Assembly (NCBI GenBank): GCA_011319805.1
Contig: SJRY01000062.1
Location: 1-64,000, forward strand
Length of the DNA stretch: 64,000 bases
Direction: 5' to 3'
Source: Macrocybe gigantea
Taxonomy: Eukaryota; Basidiomycota; Agaricomycetes; Agaricales; Callistosporiaceae
Shown here: piece after piece, positions 57,501-64,000 of the stretch
Layout: every line of letters starts with the position of its first letter
Position numbering within the stretch: the first letter of the stretch is position 1
Program-made: the position numbers and the translations under genes
Notes under the pieces: model-generated
Seen by the model: the letters and a program-made list of their open reading frames with translations, nothing else
Database searches by the model: none
Told to the model about the DNA's origin: nothing

Positions 57501-60374
57501 TTCTTGGACACAGGATGCTTGAAATCCAAAGGAATAGGGGCACGCTTTGGTTTCGAGGTTGACGGCAGCTGAATATCATCCAATCGAGCATCACCATTGT
57601 CTGCCCTGGCTGTGCTATCGTCATTAAGAGTTTCCTCCAAGCTCTCACCAATTTGGACGGGTCGAGGAGACTCAGATAATACAGGTGCTGGTATGTCGTC
57701 ATCGGCGGCGTCCGCAACGACGGGGGCGGAGCGACGCATGCTCGGAGGCGAGGTGAGATTTTTAGGGAAGCGGAAAGAGGCCATGCTGTTACCCTCCTCG
57801 ATGGACGAGGTGGAACCACGTCGCTGCCGCTTCTCGCGACCTTGAACACGTAACGGTGAAGATTCGGAAGTTGGTATCTGTGGCAGTGGGCGAGACGTCT
57901 CGAAGTCGATAAGAGGCTGCGGCATTTGAGGAACACCGGGCGGTGGCCTGAAGGTGAAACCGGAGGGTTTGAACTCGGGAGCGGCGACGTTCAACGGCTT
58001 CCCAACAGATGGAAGCCGTGCATGACTCATCAAAGGCGCCGTTGGAGGTGTTTGAGCATCGTTTGAAAACCTCTGATCCCAAGAACCAGATAGGCGCTGG
58101 GCACCAAACACGAACGGTTTGGCGAACGGATTGAGCGAGGGTTGCGCTTGAGGCTCCGATTGAAACGGGTAGACGAACTGGTCAGACGGTGACCGGGAAT
58201 GCGCATGGGCCGGATCATGAGCGGTGTGTTGACCAGATGTGTTGCGAGAATGAGGTATCGGAGGAAGTGGCCTCGACGTGCTTAGATTTGATGGTGGTCT
58301 TGAATAATATTCAACACCGAGGAAATCCCCATGGCTTTGAATGTGTATGTTGCCTTCCTCGCTAGGATTAGATATTATATCTTCTTCGTCCCCCTGAATG
58401 GCACGGCGATGCTATTCTCTGGAGGCCGAGGGAAGTCCGGCAGACGCCTGGGCCGGTCAAGTTGACGCACAGCACGACGGCGATTTCTACGCTCGAGACG
58501 TTCTTGTCGGGCGCGTTCCTCATCAGATGGATTGGACCATTCGCCTATGCTCTGAATGGGGGAAAATTCTGTTGCTGATATTTCGCGGCCGGGTGAAAAA
58601 ATGCTTACCTCTCCCCTTCAGAGGACTCTTCGTCCATGTAGACATCCTCCGAACCCGTCCATTCACCGATTGCATCCTCTTCCATATCGGCTACATGACT
58701 GTTGAGTACTGGGTCTTCGGTTGCGGTGGAGATGATCCCTCCTCTTCAAGTTCGTCTTCGTCTTCCAGGTTATTCGCGGATTGCACAGAAAGCGCAACCG
58801 ATAACTTGGAAATATGGCGCGAATGAATTCGGCTCTGAGCGGCAGTGGAGGGTACACCATGGGACTGTTCGCCTTCTATCTGTTCGCCTTCGCTATCCAG
58901 TTCCATGTCTTGAGTGACGTCGGCCTCATTCGGAGGCTCCTCGTTCACAACCAGCTCTTCAGCTTGAACATCCTCTTCCTCTGCCTCTTCTGGTATATCC
59001 AAACCGAAACCCGAACAAAATCAGGTCGACTATTGGGTCGAGAAGACATTGCCGGTGGGTTCAATAACGGGCCACTGGGGGCCTCGGGAGCGGCTATCAG
59101 ACCCTCAGGTTCTGGGCCGCTGTATTGAGCGAAAGTGTTTGAAGGCATATTGGCCAGCGACATAGCGTGTCCATGTCGGTTTGCGACGGAAAAGCCGTGG
59201 CTCAATGAAGGGCGAGGGGAAGGAGTCAGAGAAGCTGCGACGGCATTTGAGGCAGCCGCCTCTTGAGACTGTTGCAGTTTGTTGAGTTTGAACAACAATA
59301 ATTGAGGGTCGGCTGGCGAGGAAATCTAGAGAAAGAAATCCTCAGCGATCAGAGACAAAACGAAAGATGGCTCAATCGTACGGAGGCCGCTCGAGCGTGA
59401 GGAGCAAATATATGGGGTGCATTACTGCCAGAACCTGGTTCAACACCTAGCTTCTCCAGTTTTTCCTCAATGACCCGTTGCTTCATCAAATCCCAATTAT
59501 CCTGGGGGAGAATAGAGAATGACTAGTCAGGGACGAGCTAGATAATGTTGTTTGATGAACAAGCACGGACCCTCCCAGGCAAAAACACATCGAGGGTGTT
59601 GGGTATATGATGCCTGAAAATATCCGGGGGATATTGCTCGATGGAGATTGCCTCCACGGGTAACACTTCGACATCCTCGAACATGAAGCCATCCGTTACA
59701 GTGCGAGCCCATGGCGGGCGAGTTGGGGACTGGTCGTCTTCTCCGGGTACAGTTTCTTTTGGAATATTGACGTTGACTTTCTTCAACTTTATTGCCAGCG
59801 CGGGACCAACGACATTTGAAGGAATAAGAGGGCTGAGCTTGCGGGCAGGCCCACCCAAGACAGCTTTGGGAGGTCCGCCAATGCTGAGCTGTCTTCGATT
59901 CCTGGGATGCTGAGGCACTTGACCCGGAATGCCCATCATAGACGGGCGAGGAAAGTGGCCACCGACAGGCGTGATTGGAAAAGGGCCTGGAGGGTGGATG
60001 CCCGCGGCAGCGAGATGTGCAACGCTCGCATGGTTTTGATGGTGCATGGGGCGACTCGGCGCTGGCGGAAGTTGTGGATTGAAGAAAGACTGCTGCACTG
60101 GTGTTTGCAGAGAGCCATGACCAGGAAATGGGGGGTGAAAACTCTGCTGGATAGAGGTCGGAAGAGCGGGAGAGAAGAGGGTCTGACCGGACGAGTACGC
60201 CAGGGAGATGGGTTGCTGTATGGACAGCGGAGGGTTGACGGTGAGGCGTGGAAGAGAGTCCCTGGGTCGCGCCATGGAGCTAGGACGGGCAAAGGAGCTG
60301 CCTTTGGAACGAAGGGTATTGGAGGAGGAGGTATAAGATCCAAACTGCTCACGTGCACTCTTTGTTCTTGCCAT
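54527..60374 (-). CDS. Large coiled-coil protein of unknown function
   Basis: One gene of about 5.8 kb. ATG 60374 opens MARTKSAREQFGSYTSSSNT and a long disordered Pro/Ser region, reaching LDVFLPGR; an intron joins DNWDLMKQRVIEEKLEKLG. An acidic segment (IPEEAEEEDVQAEELVV), an Arg-rich segment (DEERARQERLERRNRRRA), a Pro-rich part with the NPF tripeptide (SLNPFAKPFVFG) and then about 750 residues of heptad-rich coiled coil (57113 to 54900) follow. The end is IVSLAPTQDEDGWWS. Four one-base frame breaks cut the reading frame near 59010-59012, 58711-58713, 58390-58394 (C5 run on the plus strand) and 57113-57122. Each is closed by one added base, which is why it looks like several genes. NPF motifs bind EH domains, so a role in endocytosis or polarity is possible, but I do not recognise the family. 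Confidence 0.7.
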
Positions 60375-60435
60375 CGTCGTCCAGCAGTTCAACACACTTG
60401 ACACTCAACATTGTTGGCCCAACCTGGACTCGACC

Positions 60436-62599
60436 ATGCTCTCCTCCCCTACTCCCCGACCTTCCTCCTCAGACCTTGGCTTCTTCTCCGCTTCAAAGTC
60501 CTCCAACCCCATCCTTACCCCCGCCAATTCAGTTGTCGTCACGACGCGTATTACCCGCCGACCTGTCTCGTCCATCTCACAACGCGTGTCCGCTACTTCT
60601 TCACGCCCTTCCCAGCCTCCTGCCGAGCCCATTCAGGACTCATCCCCGCTATCCACGCCTCCAAGCGCGAAAAAGCGCAAACCTGTGAATCCGGACAGCT
60701 CTGCAGCCATTCCACGCGCAGTGAAACGGTTGCGCGCTTCCGCAGCCTCGTCTCAGAAGACCAAGAGGCGCGCCACCGCGCCGTCGTCCAAAACTGGCTC
60801 CCGTAGCTCAAGTCGTCAAAACACCGTCCCGTCCTCTCCTGAACCCATCTATCGTAGCAGCCGCTCTCGTTCTACCTCTTTGTTTCCTGCATTAGACGAG
60901 GAAGTCCCTGTACGTCGACGTTCATGGCACATTGACCAAGACGGCGAACCGGGGCCATCTCACTTGAGCTCCGAAATGGTGGTCAAACGACTCATGAAGA
61001 CCTACAAGGCTTGTGAGTTTTTCTCCGTCTTCTCGCTGCCTTTAACTAATCCTTCGCGCTGTGCAGACTTTAATAATCCCAGCGATCCCGATGACACCAG
61101 CTTTGAGCCCCATCCTACGCATTATCCTGTCGCTGAACTCGAATACCCAAATAGCGGAGCTGCCGAAAGGTGGGTGCGATGATGCCCACAAAGGAACGAC
61201 CTCTTGATCTTTTCTAACGCCAGGTTCATTCTCCTTGCTCCGAAGGATAAGGATCACTATAGTCCTATAATGGACCTTGAGAAATCACTGTACACGATAA
61301 TCGAATGTAAGGAGGATGATCGTCCCCATTCGTTGCACGGGCTCAACATCTACCAGATTATCTCACCCCCAACAACAAGCACTGTTCGGCACGATACCCA
61401 GCGAAAGCCTGTGTGAGGCGATTTCCCTCCGCCTTCACCCTCACCTTCTCCGCCGCATTCCAACTCGTCACTATCCAGTTCCACATCTTCCCTCACCTCA
61501 CTTTCCTGTTCTTCGAGTCTGTCGTCACTCACTTCACTTTCCTCTTCGACCTCGGAGGTTTCACCTCCACCGCCCTTACCCCTTCTGCGTGCCGTCCAGC
61601 GTGCCATCCACCAGCAAGATGGCCCTTTGTTTCTGCGTGCAATGTCGTCTATCAATTCATTGCTGCGGAAGCTGAAATATCCGCCTATGCCTCAGGACCT
61701 ATTTTCTCAGTCTTCGGTCAACCCGCTGAAGCAAATCGTACATTCTTGGCGGGAAACAGGTATGCCGAAGAAAGTGCTCATGCGTCTTATCGAAGAGAAT
61801 TACCAGCGGAGCGTCGGGCCCAACGTCCAGTCCCTAAGACAGTATGAAGCATTCTCGAGCACCGTGTACGGCGAGTTGATGCCGTCATTGGTGTACGAAA
61901 TGATCCAAATCACAAGATTAAACGAAGATTCTCTCTTTCTGGATCTCGGAAGTGGAGTAGGCAATGTCGTAGTTCAAGCGAGCTTGCAAACTGGGTGCAG
62001 GAGCTATGGCATCGAACTCATGCCTGGGCCCGCGAAAGTGGCGCGGGAGATGGTGGAGCACCTTGAGGTCCGCTGCAGGATGTGGGGAGTGAAGATGGGC
62101 GAGGTAGAACTCGAAGAGGGGAATATGTTAACCAGCAAAAGAGTGGACGAGTTGATGCCAAAGGCGGACGTTGTGCTTGTGGATAACAAGGTCTTTGAAG
62201 AAAGTTGTGAGTGTTCCATCTCCCTTGATGGTTGGTCTGTCAAAATTGACCATTTTTTCACCTAGTGAACGAGGCTTTGAGGCCAAAATTCTTAGATCTG
62301 AAGGAGGGTGCTATCGTCATTTCTCTGAAGCCTTTCGTATCTTCCCTGAACGCACGCGTTACGGAACGAAATGTATGAGAATTTACTTTTCTTTACGGCT
62401 ATGTAATGACTGTGACCAGGTGGATGACATTAGCGCTATTTTCGACGTGACGGAGCGCCCTTATCACTCCGGCAGCGTCTCGTGGGGCAACAATGGTGGG
62501 ATATACTATCTACACCGCGTAGACCGGGAAGGCTACGCCACAATTCGTCAGCGTTTTGAAAGTTCACGGCTCAACAGGAGCACAAGGACGCGAAGATGA
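60436..62599 (+). CDS. DOT1: Histone H3-K79 methyltransferase Dot1
   Basis: SAM-dependent, non-SET lysine methyltransferase of nucleosomal H3K79. The N-terminal part is basic and Ser-rich (MLSSPTPRPSSSDLGFFSAS), then YFNNPSDPDDTSFEPHPTHY and RFILLAPKDKDHYSPIMDLE. The catalytic core shows FSSTVYGELMPSLVYEMIQ, the SAM motif LFLDLGSGVGNVVVQASLQ, GIELMPGPAKVAREMVEHLE, ADVVLVDNKVFEES, LDLKEGAIVISLKPFVSSLN and SVSWGNNGGIYYLHRVDRE. Two one-base breaks lie at 61366-61370 (C5 run, before QQQALFGTIPSESLCE) and 61417-61418, so the TGA at 61414-61416 is not a real stop. Introns are GT-AG. Head-to-head with the coiled-coil gene. Confidence 0.93.
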
Positions 62600-63333
62600 C
62601 ATCGAACTTGGCAGCCCTTTTTGGACATGTCACTCGCCCTTTCCATATCCATACTCACTTTTCCTACTGACAGACAACCCTAACTTATCAGAACGATAAC
62701 TGCTTCATATCGCTTTTCGCCATGTGTCTGTATATACGCTATCAGTTTTCCACTCGCTACGTGGCAGATTCATCTGAATACTCAACCGCCGTCGTGATGT
62801 ACCCATGTCATCCAGCTCTTGGATTAGAAAACCGAAGTTTGACCGAATACATACTCCGTCAAAGACCCATATGTCAGTCGCCCATAGCGAGGTCAATTTC
62901 CCCGCAATCCAATATGGTTGAACGTGAGTTTCTCCGCGTTCACTACGAGTTACATGGAAAGTGCCCGCTCGATCATGCTGCTGCTTCTGCCGCAGCTCAA
63001 TCTGGTGCTGAGATACCCACAGACCGTCAACATTGCCTCCGAGCTTGATTATGCTTTGAGTGCCTGCCAGCGCATAATGCTAGTTGTGGCTGTTAAAGTG
63101 AATGTTTCTATTCTATGCGCAATTTCATCGGGCTTCCAGCGGTGCGCCGACGGACGTAAGGATAAAGGCCTGTAATATACAAGTTTAATGGGGGGTACAA
63201 TTGCTCGCCATGTGATTGGCTCGGAACAAAGTGGTCACGATCCGGAATCACGCGACCAACTCGTCTGGACCCCTCAGCCAGGTTGTTGCTCTCCATCCCG
63301 CCTGCCTCCGACCGTAAGACCTCCAAATCTACC
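62600..63333. other. Intergenic region between DOT1 and SDH2, no gene recognised
   Basis: Holds the DOT1 3' flank and the SDH2 promoter. The open frames at 62722-63048 (plus) and 62896-62705 (minus) show no family features. Confidence 0.45.
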
Positions 63334-64000
63334 ATGCAATTCCTCGCGGCCCGCCGCTCGACGCTGCGCGCGTTCTCCAGCGTCCGCATGCTATCCACCG
63401 CTGCACGTCTGGCTCAGGCAGAGCCCACGACCAAGCCTGTGTTACTCAAGGAATTCAAGATCTACCGCTGGAACCCCGACGAGCCGTCTAAGAAGCCCCG
63501 CCTACAATCATACACCATTGACCTGAATCAAACCGGTCCCATGATTCTGGACGCCCTCATCAAGATCAAGAACGAGATGGACCCCAGCTTGACCTTCCGC
63601 AGATCCTGTCGCGAGGGCATTTGCGGTTCCTGCGCCATGAACATCAATGGACAAAACACATTGGCATGCTTGTGCAGAATTGATAGGAGCCCCAGCTCTG
63701 ACACCAAAATCTATCCCTTGCCGCATAGTGCGTCCTATTCCACTCTCAATGTTCGGCCGCTGAACTGGTTTGTCAATGCCCTAGTGTACATCGTCAAGGA
63801 CCTTGTACCGGATTTGACTCACTTCTACAAGCAGTACAAATCAATCCAGCCGTATCTCCAGAATGACAAGCTGCCTGAGAAAGGTTCGTTCTTTTCACTT
63901 TAGCAGCCATCGTGCGGGGATAAACCCCTTTCAATAGAATTCATTCAATCCCAGGAAGATCGCAAGAAGCTCGATGGCCTCTACGAGTGCATTCTTTGTG
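63334..64000 (+). CDS. SDH2: Succinate dehydrogenase iron-sulfur subunit, 5' part (partial)
   Basis: Subunit of mitochondrial complex II that passes electrons from FAD to ubiquinone. The ATG at 63334 starts an Arg/Ser/Leu presequence ([20 protein letters not shown]). The mature N-terminal domain holds the 2Fe-2S ligands [13 protein letters not shown] and the fourth Cys in [13 protein letters not shown] introns split [19 protein letters not shown] (63730-63785) and [20 protein letters not shown] (about 63883-63938). The last codons, GLYECILC, open the first cysteines of the C-terminal ferredoxin-like domain; the rest lies beyond the window. Confidence 0.95.

Noticed and set aside
54527..60374. 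Reading the fragments as four or five separate genes
   Set aside because: Each fragment ends without terminator-like spacing and continues in another frame at once; all four breaks are closed by one base.
61414..61416. In-frame TGA in DOT1, possibly a 65-nt intron (gtgagg ... atccag) or recoded stop
   Set aside because: The segment before it reads as the expected QQQALFGTIPSESLCE in the next frame after a C5 run, and frame returns at 61417. Two missing bases explain it and keep conserved residues that an intron would drop.
1..64000. Transposons, CRISPR, plasmid or viral genes
   Set aside because: No reverse transcriptase, transposase, long terminal repeats, spaced repeats or capsid genes were seen on either strand.

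Overview
This 64 kb window is nuclear DNA of a filamentous fungus, most likely a mushroom-forming basidiomycete (Agaricomycetes). The genes are conserved eukaryotic housekeeping and regulatory genes on both strands. They are cut by many introns of about 48-75 nt and lie close together. No ribosomal RNA, tRNA, transposon, CRISPR array or viral gene was recognised.

Layout, left to right: the 5' part of a small Tudor/SH3-like protein (minus, runs off the left edge); DNA topoisomerase II; a rhodanese plus tyrosine-phosphatase protein of the Pyp1/Pyp2 type; a WW-domain, glutamine-rich protein; ISA1 (Fe-S assembly) and GET3 (tail-anchored protein targeting) on the minus strand; SRP68 divergent from GET3; KU80 (minus) divergent from a SNF2/STH1 chromatin-remodelling ATPase; a YAP1/PAP1 bZIP oxidative-stress regulator (minus); ERF4, the palmitoyltransferase partner (minus); the CYC8/SSN6 TPR co-repressor (minus); a tiny SERF/4F5 gene; BRL1/BRR6, for nuclear-pore assembly (minus), divergent from mitochondrial CLPP; an ADAM metalloprotease-disintegrin (minus); a BTB/POZ protein; the DEAD-box helicase DBP3; an oxysterol-binding protein; a long coiled-coil protein of unknown function (minus), divergent from DOT1 (H3K79 methyltransferase) with only 61 bp between start codons; and the 5' part of SDH2 running off the right edge.

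Functional themes: chromatin and genome maintenance (TOP2, KU80, SNF2, CYC8, DOT1), protein targeting to the ER (GET3 and SRP68 share one 126-bp divergent promoter), mitochondria (ISA1, CLPP, SDH2) and stress signalling (tyrosine phosphatase, YAP1). Several promoters carry ACGCG-type motifs.

The unusual content is in gene architecture. Four strong and one ambiguous GC-AG introns are needed to keep conserved proteins in frame. Very small exons of 6, 6, 12, 15 and 18 nt encode catalytic or signature residues (third zinc-ligand His of the ADAM, P-loop of GET3, Met-Gln of CLPP). At least thirteen places in conserved genes lose frame by exactly one base, always as if one base were missing and often in a homopolymer. 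This most likely reflects sequence or assembly errors, so the affected genes should not be read as pseudogenes.
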